Positions 1-7,224 of a DNA stretch of 11,145 nt are shown here, one piece after another. Made by a program: the position numbers and the translations under genes. Every line of letters starts with the position of its first letter. The first letter of the stretch is position 1. The notes below the pieces were generated by a model. The model was given only the letters and a program-made list of their open reading frames with translations. It searched no databases and had not been told where the DNA came from. The DNA is from an uncultured Dorea sp. (GTDB lineage: Bacteria; Bacillota_A; Clostridia; Lachnospirales; Lachnospiraceae): assembly GCA_948468495.1 (NCBI GenBank), contig CAOKJI010000026.1, positions 1 to 11,145 on the forward strand, given 5' to 3'.

Positions 1-432
1 CTGGCAAAGATTATGATTGAGAGAGAAAAGAGGGGAAAGGGTTTCAACTTTTTCCATTTTATGATAGACTTAGAAGGCGGGCCATGCATTTCCAAGCGTT
101 TATCCGGATGCGGTTCAGGTACGGAGTACCTGTCCGTCACGCCATGGGGGGACTTATATCCTTGTCATCAGTTTGTGGGACAGGAAGAATTTCTTATGGG
201 AAATGTGGACGAGGGGATTACAAAGCCTGAGATTGCCGATGAATTTCGGGGTTGCAGCGTATATTCCAAGGAGAAATGCAAGGCATGTTTTGCGAAGTTT
301 TACTGCAGCGGCGGCTGTATGGCGAATGCATATCATTTTCAGGGAACGATTCATGACGCGTATGACATTGGCTGTGAGATGCAGAGAAAGCGTGTGGAGT
401 GCGCAATTATGATGAAAGCGGCTCTGTCATAG
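1..432 (+). CDS. scfB: SCIFF-peptide radical SAM maturase, C-terminal SPASM part (5' truncated)
   Basis: The reading frame is open from base 1 to a TAG at 430-432, giving 143 residues; the N-terminal radical SAM core lies outside the window. What is visible is a cysteine-rich SPASM domain that binds auxiliary 4Fe-4S clusters. Ten cysteines are encoded at 85, 109, 163, 253, 277, 286, 304, 316, 373 and 400. They include the GCGSG...YPCHQF block and the C-x2-C...YCSGGC block characteristic of SPASM proteins. The phrases GFNFFHFMIDLEGGPC and YPCHQFVGQEEF match my memory of the SCIFF maturase family (CteB of Clostridium thermocellum). That family forms Cys-Thr thioether crosslinks in the small Cys-rich SCIFF precursor, and the product class is called ranthipeptides. 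The precursor gene scfA would be expected just upstream, outside the window. secDF follows 62 bp downstream, probably in the same transcript. A different SPASM peptide maturase is possible but less likely. Confidence 0.88.
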   Translation: MAKIMIEREKRGKGFNFFHFMIDLEGGPCISKRLSGCGSGTEYLSVTPWGDLYPCHQFVGQEEFLMGNVDEGITKPEIADEFRGCSVYSKEKCKACFAKFYCSGGCMANAYHFQGTIHDAYDIGCEMQRKRVECAIMMKAALS

Positions 433-494
433 TTTTTCAAGCGGTTGAAATTATCCCGCAGCAGATATAGAAAGAAACAGAAAGGGTGTAAGAG

Positions 495-2672
495 ATGAAG
501 AAGTCAAGAGGCATAATTAGCCTGATTGTTACCGCAGTACTGATTGCACTGCTGGGATTCACAACGATTGTGGGATTCGGTAAGGGACATATCGGAGCGG
601 CGAAGAATATCACACTGGGCCTGGATTTGGCAGGCGGTGTGAGTATCACATATCAGGTGAAAGACAAGAATCCTTCCAGCGAGGAGATGAGCGATACCAT
701 CTATAAGCTGCAGAAGCGTGTGGAGCAGTACAGCACAGAGGCAACTGTTTACCAGGAAGGCGACGACAGGATTAATATTGAGATTCCGGGTGTGACGGAT
801 GCGAATACGATTCTGGATGAACTGGGCAAACCGGGCTCTCTGGAATTTATTGACCCCAATGATGAGACAGTTATCACTGGAGCAGACGTGCAGACGGCAA
901 CGGCGAAGTCCGGACAGGACGATATGGGGAATACAGAGTATAGTGTGGAACTGACTCTGAATGAAGAGGGTAAGAAGAAATTTGCAGATGCAACGACGGA
1001 ATTTGTAGGGCAGATTATTCGGATTGTATATGACGGGGAGACCATCAGCGATCCCCAGGTGCGGAATGCGATTACCGGAGGAACTGCATACATTACCGGG
1101 AACTTCACCTTTGAAGAGGCGGAGAATCTGGCTTCTACAATTCGGATTGGCGGTCTGAAGTTAGAGCTTGAAGAGCTGCGCTCGAATGTTGTAGGCGCCC
1201 AGCTTGGCGAACAGGCAATCAGCACCAGCGTAAAGGCGGGCGCTATCGGTCTTATCGTTGTATTCCTGTTTATGATATGGGCGTATCTGCTTCCGGGACT
1301 GGCGTCCAGTCTGGCTCTGCTGATTTATACCGGGCTGGTATTTGTAATTCTGAATGCATTTGAGGTTACGTTAACGCTGCCCGGTCTTGCCGGTATTATC
1401 TTGAGTATCGGTATGGCGGTGGATGCGAATGTAATTATCTTTGCCCGGGTCAGAGAAGAGATGTCCAAGGGTAAGAGCGTGCGCAATTCTCTGAAGACGG
1501 GATTCCAGAAGGCGATGTCTGCGATTGTGGACGGTAATGTGACGACCCTGATTGCCGCTGCCGTATTGTGGCTGCGGGGCTCCGGAAGCGTGAAGGGATT
1601 TGCACAGACTCTTGCAATTGGTATCATTGTGTCGATGTTTACGGCTCTGGTTGTTACGCGTCTGATTGTATATGCTTTTTACGCGGTAGGACTGAAGAAG
1701 GAGCGGTTGTATTACAAACCGAAGAAAGAGCGGGAATCTATTGATTTTCTGGCAAAGAAGAAGGTATGTTTTATCCTGTCGCTCGTCTTAATTATCGGCG
1801 GTTTTGCCGTAATGGGAGCCGGCGCGGCGGGAGGAAGAGGAGCCTTTGCTTACAGTCTTGAGTTTGAAGGCGGAACTTCCACGACAGTAGAATTTGACAA
1901 GGATTATACCATTGATGAGATTGACGCTGAGATTGTTCCGATTGTAGAAGATGTGACTGGGGACGTCAATGTTCAGACGCAGAAAGTTGCCGGGAGTAAG
2001 CAGGTGATTATTAAGACCAGAACCCTTGATTTGGATCCCCGTGACGCGCTGAATCAGGCGATGGAAGATGAGTTCGGCGTAGAAAAAGCGACGATTACCG
2101 CGGAAAATATCAGCTCTACCATCAGCAGCGAGATGCGCCAGGATGCGATTATTGCGGTGATTGTGGCGACAATCTGTATGTTAATCTATATCTGGTTCCG
2201 GTTTAAGGATATCCGTTTTGCGGCAAGTGCGGTTACCGCCCTGCTTCATGACGTGCTGGTAGTGCTTGCTTTCTATGCGGTATCAAGGATTTCGGTGGGT
2301 AATACATTTATCGCATGTATGCTGACAATTGTAGGTTATTCGATCAATGCGACTATCGTCATCTTTGACCGAATCAGGGAGGAGCTGCGTCTGAAAACGA
2401 AGACGGCGGATCTTGCTGAGGTTGTAAATAAGAGTATTACCCAGACCCTTACCAGAAGTATTTATACTTCGCTGACTACTTTTGTGATGGTACTCTTCCT
2501 GTTTATTATGGGCGTAAGTTCTATGAGAGAGTTTGCTCTGCCTCTGATGGTAGGTATTCTGGTAGGAGCTTATTCTTCCGTATGTATCACAGGAGCGCTG
2601 TGGTATCTTATGAAGGAGAAGCTGGGTAAAGAACCGGATACAACTGCAAAGACTGGGAAAAATAAAAAATAA
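495..2672 (+). CDS. secDF: Fused SecD-SecF protein translocase subunit
   Basis: This 725-residue membrane protein uses the proton gradient to help pull secreted proteins out of the SecYEG channel. Order of parts: TM1 (about 6-26), the SecD signature LGLDLAGG around D44, a large extracellular P1 domain (about 50-245), five TM segments (about 250-400) containing IGMAVDANVIIF with D310, a basic linker (about 400-420), SecF TM1 (about 425-445), the extracytoplasmic signature EFEGGTS around residue 458, a smaller P4 domain, then five TM segments (about 554-705) with GYSINATIVIFDRIREE, and a Lys-rich tail. SecD and SecF are separate proteins in E. coli but fused in Bacillus, so fusion is normal in Firmicutes. 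Odd point: residue 619 is Ala where SecF proteins usually have Asp (GYSIND), while the partner Arg is kept at R654. The start is supported by an AAAGGG-type ribosome binding site at 481-486. Confidence 0.96.
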   Translation: MKKSRGIISLIVTAVLIALLGFTTIVGFGKGHIGAAKNITLGLDLAGGVSITYQVKDKNPSSEEMSDTIYKLQKRVEQYSTEATVYQEGDDRINIEIPGVTDANTILDELGKPGSLEFIDPNDETVITGADVQTATAKSGQDDMGNTEYSVELTLNEEGKKKFADATTEFVGQIIRIVYDGETISDPQVRNAITGGTAYITGNFTFEEAENLASTIRIGGLKLELEELRSNVVGAQLGEQAISTSVKAGAIGLIVVFLFMIWAYLLPGLASSLALLIYTGLVFVILNAFEVTLTLPGLAGIILSIGMAVDANVIIFARVREEMSKGKSVRNSLKTGFQKAMSAIVDGNVTTLIAAAVLWLRGSGSVKGFAQTLAIGIIVSMFTALVVTRLIVYAFYAVGLKKERLYYKPKKERESIDFLAKKKVCFILSLVLIIGGFAVMGAGAAGGRGAFAYSLEFEGGTSTTVEFDKDYTIDEIDAEIVPIVEDVTGDVNVQTQKVAGSKQVIIKTRTLDLDPRDALNQAMEDEFGVEKATITAENISSTISSEMRQDAIIAVIVATICMLIYIWFRFKDIRFAASAVTALLHDVLVVLAFYAVSRISVGNTFIACMLTIVGYSINATIVIFDRIREELRLKTKTADLAEVVNKSITQTLTRSIYTSLTTFVMVLFLFIMGVSSMREFALPLMVGILVGAYSSVCITGALWYLMKEKLGKEPDTTAKTGKNKK

Positions 2673-2757
2673 CAAATCCTGCGAAAGAAGCGGTAGAATG
2701 CCTGAGAAGAAGGGCGAACAGTAACGTGACAGGCGAACTGTAAATTCAGGAATATAG

Positions 2758-2795
2758 ACAGCCATGCCGGTAGAACAGGCGTGGCTGTTTTTATT
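2758..2795 (+). terminator. Rho-independent terminator after secDF
   Basis: Left arm ACAGCCATGCC (2758-2768) pairs with right arm GGCGTGGCTGT (2778-2788) in an 11-bp stem with one G-U pair and a 9-nt loop. TTTTTATT follows at once (2788-2795). It lies 85 bp past the secDF stop and before the recJ ribosome binding site, so recJ probably needs its own promoter or read-through. Confidence 0.88.
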
Positions 2796-2803
2796 ACGAA
2801 GTA

Positions 2804-2838
2804 TCCAGCAAAACGCGACAGTGACGCGTTTTGTCGGA
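2804..2838. repeat. Second inverted repeat between secDF and recJ
   Basis: CAAAACGCG (2809-2817) and CGCGTTTTG (2825-2833) are perfect inverted copies around a 7-nt loop. Outward, pairing continues to 2804/2838 through one G-U pair and one mismatch. The AAAA-CGCG-loop-CGCG-TTTT layout is symmetric, so it could work as a weak bidirectional terminator. It could also be a protein-binding operator or an RNA structure 14 nt ahead of the recJ ribosome binding site. Only the symmetry is certain. Confidence 0.7.
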
Positions 2839-2852
2839 TTCTTAATGTTTGT

Positions 2853-2868
2853 AAGGAGAAAATGGATG
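2853..2868 (+). promoter_or_regulatory. Ribosome binding site fixing the recJ start
   Basis: AAGGAG at 2853-2858, then 7 nt, then ATG at 2866. A second ATG at 2862 is closer to this site but in another frame, so it cannot start recJ. Confidence 0.8.
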
Positions 2869-4629
2869 AAACGCTGGGTGTTGCTTAGAAAAGGAGCGGA
2901 TTTTGCTGCCATTGGCGCGAGATTTCATATCAGTCCAAGAATGGCCTGTTTAATCCGTAACCGGGATGTAATCGGAGACGAGGCAATTGACGGGTATTTA
3001 AACGGTACGATTGCAGATCTCCATGATGGAATGTTGATGCGGGATATGGATAAGGCGGTCGATATCCTGATGGAAAAGATTAGAGACCATGAGCGGATTC
3101 GTGTAATCGGGGATTATGATATTGATGGAGTCTGTGCTACATATATCTTACTGGAGGCTTTAGAAGGGCTTGGCGGCGACGTGGATATGGATATTCCAGA
3201 CAGGGTTCGGGACGGATATGGGCTGAACCGGAATCTGATTGACCGGGCGATAGAGGCTGGGATTGATACGGTGGTTACCTGCGATAACGGAATTGCGGCG
3301 TCAGAGGAAATTGCCTATGGAAAGAAGCTGGGACTGACGATTCTTGTAACCGATCACCATGAAGTGCCATATATTGAGACGGAAGGGGAAAGACGCTATC
3401 AACTGCCTCCGGCAGACGCGGTGGTAGACCCGAAGCGTTTCGATTGTGATTATCCGTTTCAAGGGCTCTGCGGAGCGGCGGTTGCGTATAAGCTTATGGA
3501 GTGTCTTTACGAGGCCATGGGCGAGGATTCGGCGGATATTGACAGATTGTTAGAGGCAGTGGGAATCGCAACAGTTGGAGACGTTATGGATTTGACAGGA
3601 GAGAACCGCATTTTTGTGAAGCAGGCGTTAGAGATGCTGTCTCACAGCAGGAATCCTGGATTGAAGGCGCTTATGGAATGTACCGGAATCAGCGGAAGCA
3701 GAATTACGGCTTATCACATTGGTTTTGTGCTAGGTCCCTGTATCAATGCGGGAGGCCGGCTGGATACGGCGAAGCGGGCGCTCAGGCTTTTGCGGGCGAA
3801 GACAAAGCGGGAGGCCGATGTACTGGCGGGAGACTTAAAGGCCTTGAACGACAGCCGCAAAGAGCTGACGGAAAGGGCGGTTTGTGAAGCCGTAAGAATG
3901 GTGGAAGAGACGGAGACAGGGAAAGATACGGTGCTGGTTCTTTATCTTCCGGACTGCCATGAAAGTCTCGCCGGGAGTGTTGCCGGGAAGGTCAGGGAGC
4001 GGTATTATAAGCCGGTATTTGTATTGACCGACGGGGAAGACGGGGCCAAAGGTTCCGGCCGTTCTATTGAGAATTACCATATGTTTGAAGAACTGACGAA
4101 GTGCGGGGATTTGCTGATTCGTTTCGGAGGACACAAACAGGCGGCCGGACTGTCGATAAAACGGGAAAATATTGACGCTTTCCGCAGAAGGCTCAATGGG
4201 AACTGCCGTCTTACAGAGTTGGAACTTCAGGAAAAGGTGTCGATTGATATGGAGCTGCCCTTATCGAATGTGACGGAAGAGTTTGTCGCGGAACTGTCTC
4301 TTCTGGAGCCTTTTGGAAAGGGAAATACCAAACCGGTTTTCGCGGTGCGCGGCGCGGAAATTCTGTCTGCGAGGCTGATTGGAAAGAAGCAGAATATGCT
4401 CAAGCTTCAGGTACGAGACAGAGATGGCATAACCATGGAGGCAGTATATTTCGGCAATGCGGGAGAATTTCTGGAATCAGTATCTGCAAAATACGGAAAA
4501 ATCCAGGCTGACAGGTTGTTAGCAGGAAAGGCAGAAGGCGTCCGGATGTCTTTAACATTCTATCCGGGGGTGAATGAGTATATGGGAAACCGGACCATGC
4601 AGATTGTCATTACGGATTTTCTTCTATAG
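2866..4629 (+). CDS. recJ: Single-stranded-DNA-specific 5'-3' exonuclease RecJ
   Basis: This cytoplasmic DHH-family nuclease degrades single-stranded DNA from the 5' end in recombination and mismatch/base-excision repair, using Mn or Mg. With 587 residues it is near the usual RecJ length. Visible motifs: GDYDIDG (D83, D85, D87), VTCDNG (motif II), the name-giving D163-H164-H165, VVDPKRFDCDYPFQGLCGAAVAY (written here only as a landmark, residues about 187-210), GPCINAGGR, and the DHHA1 motif GGHKQAAG starting at G421. A C-terminal OB-like region follows. All acidic and His ligands expected for catalysis are present. I chose ATG 2866 because AAGGAG (2853-2858) sits 7 nt upstream. The longer in-frame start at 2764 would place the codon inside the terminator hairpin and add 34 residues unlike RecJ. 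The gene stands alone between the secDF terminator and the rel promoter. Confidence 0.96.
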   Translation: MKRWVLLRKGADFAAIGARFHISPRMACLIRNRDVIGDEAIDGYLNGTIADLHDGMLMRDMDKAVDILMEKIRDHERIRVIGDYDIDGVCATYILLEALEGLGGDVDMDIPDRVRDGYGLNRNLIDRAIEAGIDTVVTCDNGIAASEEIAYGKKLGLTILVTDHHEVPYIETEGERRYQLPPADAVVDPKRFDCDYPFQGLCGAAVAYKLMECLYEAMGEDSADIDRLLEAVGIATVGDVMDLTGENRIFVKQALEMLSHSRNPGLKALMECTGISGSRITAYHIGFVLGPCINAGGRLDTAKRALRLLRAKTKREADVLAGDLKALNDSRKELTERAVCEAVRMVEETETGKDTVLVLYLPDCHESLAGSVAGKVRERYYKPVFVLTDGEDGAKGSGRSIENYHMFEELTKCGDLLIRFGGHKQAAGLSIKRENIDAFRRRLNGNCRLTELELQEKVSIDMELPLSNVTEEFVAELSLLEPFGKGNTKPVFAVRGAEILSARLIGKKQNMLKLQVRDRDGITMEAVYFGNAGEFLESVSAKYGKIQADRLLAGKAEGVRMSLTFYPGVNEYMGNRTMQIVITDFLL

Positions 4630-4656
4630 ATATTTATAGAATATATGGATAAATAT

Positions 4657-4685
4657 TTGAAAACTTGTGTTATAAATGATATACT
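4657..4685 (+). promoter_or_regulatory. Extended -10 sigma-A type promoter upstream of rel
   Basis: TTGAAA (4657-4662), a 17-bp spacer, then TATACT (4680-4685) with TG one base upstream of the -10 (4677-4678). This is 5/6 at both hexamers against TTGACA and TATAAT, plus the TGn extension. Transcription would begin near 4692 and give a leader of about 175 nt before rel. The -10 hexamer is also the first hexamer of the tandem repeat that follows, so it recurs at 4726, 4772 and 4820. Confidence 0.75.
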
Positions 4686-4830
4686 TTGTGAAACGGCCGA
4701 ATGGCCATCAGGGGTACCCGGAGGGTATACTTTGTGAAACGGCCGAATGGCCATCAGGGGTGCCCGGAGGGTATACTTTGTGAAACGGCCGAATGGCGAT
4801 TAGGGGTGCCCGAAAAGGGTATACTTTGAA
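4681..4830. repeat. 46-bp tandem repeat in the rel leader (three copies plus a stub)
   Basis: Copy 1 is 4681-4726 and copy 2 is 4727-4772 (both 46 bp, differing at one base, GGGGTACCC versus GGGGTGCCC). Copy 3 is 4773-4820 (48 bp: GGCCATCAG becomes GGCGATTAG, and CCCGGAGGG becomes CCCGAAAAGGG). A stub at 4821-4828 repeats only ATACTTTG. Each unit reads ATACTTTGTGAAACGG, then CCGAATGGC, then a GGGGT(A/G)CCC block and a GGG ending. Every unit is preceded by T, so each recreates TATACT. Within a unit GGCC-GAAT-GGCC (copies 1-2) and CCC-loop-GGG (all copies) can fold as small hairpins. The period is not a multiple of three and no strand gives a credible gene, so the repeat is non-coding. Together with the promoter it accounts for most of the 238-bp gap between recJ and rel. 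Confidence 0.93.
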
Positions 4831-4867
4831 ATATGGAATGAGATACTAAGAGGAAGGAGGGGCTGAT

Positions 4868-7213
4868 ATGGCAGATGTGATAAGAAAACTGGAAGAGATG
4901 GATAAGACTGCGGCGGAGTCGCTCACAGAGAATCAGGCAATCGGTCTGGATGTGGTTGACGGACATGCGGTGATGGCACCTGCAGATTATCAAGACCCTG
5001 ATGAACTGTACCGTTTATTGATTGAACGTGTCCGCAAGTACCATCCGTCGGCGGATGTGTCATTGATTGAGAAGGCATATAAGATTGCAAAGGAAGCTCA
5101 TGAGGGACAGTACCGGAAGTCCGGGGAGGCCTATATTATTCATCCGCTCTGGGTGGCGATTATACTGGCGAATTTGGAGCTTGACAAGGAGACCATTGTT
5201 GCGGGAATGCTTCATGATGTTGTGGAAGATACCATCATGACGGAGGAAGAGATAGAAAAAGAGTTTGGAGAAGAGGTTGCGCTTCTGGTGGATGGCGTTA
5301 CAAAGCTGGGGCAGATGTCTTATTCTGCTGATAAGCTGGAGGCTCAGGCTGAGAATTTGAGGAAGATGTTCCTTGCTATGGCGAAGGATATCCGGGTCAT
5401 TATTATTAAACTGGCAGACCGCCTGCATAATATGAGGACGCTGCAGTTTATGCGGCCGGAGAAGCAGAAGGAGAAGGCAAGGGAGACCATGGATATCTAT
5501 GCGCCGATTGCGCAGAGGCTTGGAATTTCCAGGATTAAGACGGAGCTGGATGATTTGGCGCTGAAGTATTACAGTCCGGAAGTATTTTACGATTTGGTGG
5601 AGCAGATTAATACCCGGAAGATGGAACGTGAAGAATTTGTACAGCAGATTGTAGATGAAGTATCGGAGCATATCCGCAAGGCTCATATTAAGGCGGATAT
5701 CAAGGGACGGGTAAAGCATTTCTTCAGTATTTATAAGAAGATGGTGAATCAGGATAAGACGGTGGACCAGATATTTGATTTATTTGCGGTACGAATTATC
5801 GTGGATTCAGTGAAGGACTGTTATGCGGCTCTGGGTGTGATTCATGAGATGTATACGCCTATTCCCGGACGTTTTAAGGATTATATAGCTATGCCGAAGG
5901 CGAACATGTATCAGTCTCTGCACACAACGCTGATGAGTTCTGTGGGCCAGCCTTTTGAGGTGCAGATTCGGACCCATGAGATGCATAAGACTGCGGAATA
6001 CGGCATTGCGGCGCACTGGAAATATAAGGAATCCAGCGACGGCAAGAAGAGCGGCAAGGCGCAGGAAGAGGAGAAGTTAAACTGGCTCAGGCAGATTCTT
6101 GAGTGGCAGAGGGATATGTCCGATAACCGGGAGTTTTTAAGTATGCTGAAAGGCGACTTAGACTTATTTGCGGAGGACGTGTACTGTTTTACGCCGAACG
6201 GAGAGGTCAAACGACTGCCCAATGGCTCGAATCCTATTGATTTTGCCTACACGATTCACAGCGCGGTGGGCAATAAGATGGTGGGAGCGAGAGTCAACGG
6301 CAAGCTTGTTACGATAGATTACAAGATTCAGAACGGCGACAGGATTGAGATTCTCACCTCCCAGAACTCGAAGGGCCCCAGCCGGGACTGGCTGAATATT
6401 GTAGCAAGTTCTCAGGCAAAGTCTAAGATTAATCAGTGGTTTAAGAAAGAATTTAAGGAAGAGAATATCATCCGGGGCAAAGAGCTGATTGCCGCTTACT
6501 GTAAATCCAAGTCTCTGGAGGTATCGAAGCTTACAAAGCCCAAATATCAGGAGATTGTGCAGAAGAAGTACGGTTTCCGGGACTGGGATTCGGTGCTGGC
6601 GGCTGTAGGGCATGGAGGCTTGAAGGAAGGCCAGGTAGTGAATCGTCTGGCTGAGGAATACAGCAAGGAGCATAAGCAGGAGCTTACGAATGAAGCGGTA
6701 CTTGAGAAGGTTGCGGAGGCTGCGAAGAATAAGGTTCATATTGCCAAGTCCAGAAGCGGCATTGTGGTGAAGGGGATTGACGATGTGGCGGTACGGTTTT
6801 CCAGATGCTGTAATCCGGTTCCGGGAGATGAGATTGTAGGATTTGTTACCAGAGGAAGGGGACTGTCCATTCACCGGACCGATTGTGTGAATATGCTGCA
6901 TTTGACAGAGACGGAACGGGCCCGGCTGATTGACGCGGAATGGGAAAGCGAGGTTGCCGAGAAGACCGGCGGCCAGTATCTGGCGGATATTAAGATGTTT
7001 GCAGAGGATCGTCAGGGGCTTCTCATGGAGATGTCAAAGGTATTTACCGAGAATAAGATTGATGTAAAATCTCTGAATGTGCGTACCAGCAAACAGGGAA
7101 CGGCAACCATTGAGGCAGGATTTATCGTGCACAGGAGAGAGGAGCTGGAACGGGTAGTAGACAGACTGATGCAGCTTCCTGGTATGATAGATATTGAGCG
7201 GACAGCAGGATAA
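4868..7213 (+). CDS. rel: Bifunctional (p)ppGpp synthetase/hydrolase Rel
   Basis: This 781-residue cytoplasmic stringent-response enzyme transfers pyrophosphate from ATP to GDP/GTP and also hydrolyses (p)ppGpp. Parts in order: an N-terminal extension of about 40 residues; the HD hydrolase domain with HEGQYRKSGEAYIIHP and HDVVED (H116, D117, E120, D121); the synthetase domain with RVKHFFSIYKK, RFKDY (R335-D338), PKANMYQSLHTT and EVQIRTHEMH; a TGS domain starting near DVYCFTPNGEVKRLPNGS; a helical region; a zinc-finger-like segment with C647, C648, H669 and C673; and a C-terminal ACT domain (from about residue 705). RFKD is the RxKD form known from bifunctional Rel, as opposed to ExDD in synthetase-only RelA, and an intact HDxxED also points to two activities. 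The AGGAAGGAGG site (4851-4860) supports this start. Genes 7225 and 8228 follow closely, suggesting one transcript. Databases often label this family relA/spoT. Confidence 0.96.
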   Translation: MADVIRKLEEMDKTAAESLTENQAIGLDVVDGHAVMAPADYQDPDELYRLLIERVRKYHPSADVSLIEKAYKIAKEAHEGQYRKSGEAYIIHPLWVAIILANLELDKETIVAGMLHDVVEDTIMTEEEIEKEFGEEVALLVDGVTKLGQMSYSADKLEAQAENLRKMFLAMAKDIRVIIIKLADRLHNMRTLQFMRPEKQKEKARETMDIYAPIAQRLGISRIKTELDDLALKYYSPEVFYDLVEQINTRKMEREEFVQQIVDEVSEHIRKAHIKADIKGRVKHFFSIYKKMVNQDKTVDQIFDLFAVRIIVDSVKDCYAALGVIHEMYTPIPGRFKDYIAMPKANMYQSLHTTLMSSVGQPFEVQIRTHEMHKTAEYGIAAHWKYKESSDGKKSGKAQEEEKLNWLRQILEWQRDMSDNREFLSMLKGDLDLFAEDVYCFTPNGEVKRLPNGSNPIDFAYTIHSAVGNKMVGARVNGKLVTIDYKIQNGDRIEILTSQNSKGPSRDWLNIVASSQAKSKINQWFKKEFKEENIIRGKELIAAYCKSKSLEVSKLTKPKYQEIVQKKYGFRDWDSVLAAVGHGGLKEGQVVNRLAEEYSKEHKQELTNEAVLEKVAEAAKNKVHIAKSRSGIVVKGIDDVAVRFSRCCNPVPGDEIVGFVTRGRGLSIHRTDCVNMLHLTETERARLIDAEWESEVAEKTGGQYLADIKMFAEDRQGLLMEMSKVFTENKIDVKSLNVRTSKQGTATIEAGFIVHRREELERVVDRLMQLPGMIDIERTAG

Positions 7214-7224
7214 GGAGACAACAG

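Noticed and set aside
2701..2750. Short repeats GGCGAACAGTAA / GGCGAACTGTAA and CCTGA/TCAGG in the secDF 3' region
   Set aside because: They are imperfect and short, without gene or consistent structure; probably chance in a 3' untranslated segment.
2764..2865. Longer recJ start adding 34 residues
   Set aside because: The start codon sits in the terminator stem, no ribosome binding site precedes it, and AAGGAG before ATG 2866 is well placed.
2283..2912. Minus-strand open frame of 209 codons over the secDF end and recJ start
   Set aside because: It runs antisense through clear secDF coding sequence and a terminator, has no recognisable domain, and is explained by codon bias of the real gene.
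4622..4641. AT-rich hairpin overlapping the recJ stop as a terminator
   Set aside because: TTCTATA/TATAGAA can pair, but the stem is only A/T-rich 7 bp with no following T-run, so it is too weak to call.
4681..4828. Possible small CRISPR array
   Set aside because: Units are contiguous 46-bp tandem copies with no unique spacers between them, and no cas genes are nearby.
4560..4993. Two minus-strand frames sharing a GHSAVSQSI-like peptide
   Set aside because: The shared peptide comes from the 46-bp DNA repeat. The period is not a multiple of three, there is no ribosome binding site, and the frames run into recJ and rel coding DNA.
5060..5719. Minus-strand open frame of 219 codons inside rel
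   Set aside because: It is antisense to the HD hydrolase and synthetase domains and has the low-complexity Leu/Arg/His-rich look of a shadow frame.
6164..6901. Minus-strand open frame of 245 codons inside rel
   Set aside because: It lies wholly antisense to conserved TGS and C-terminal Rel domains, with no family resemblance or initiation signals.
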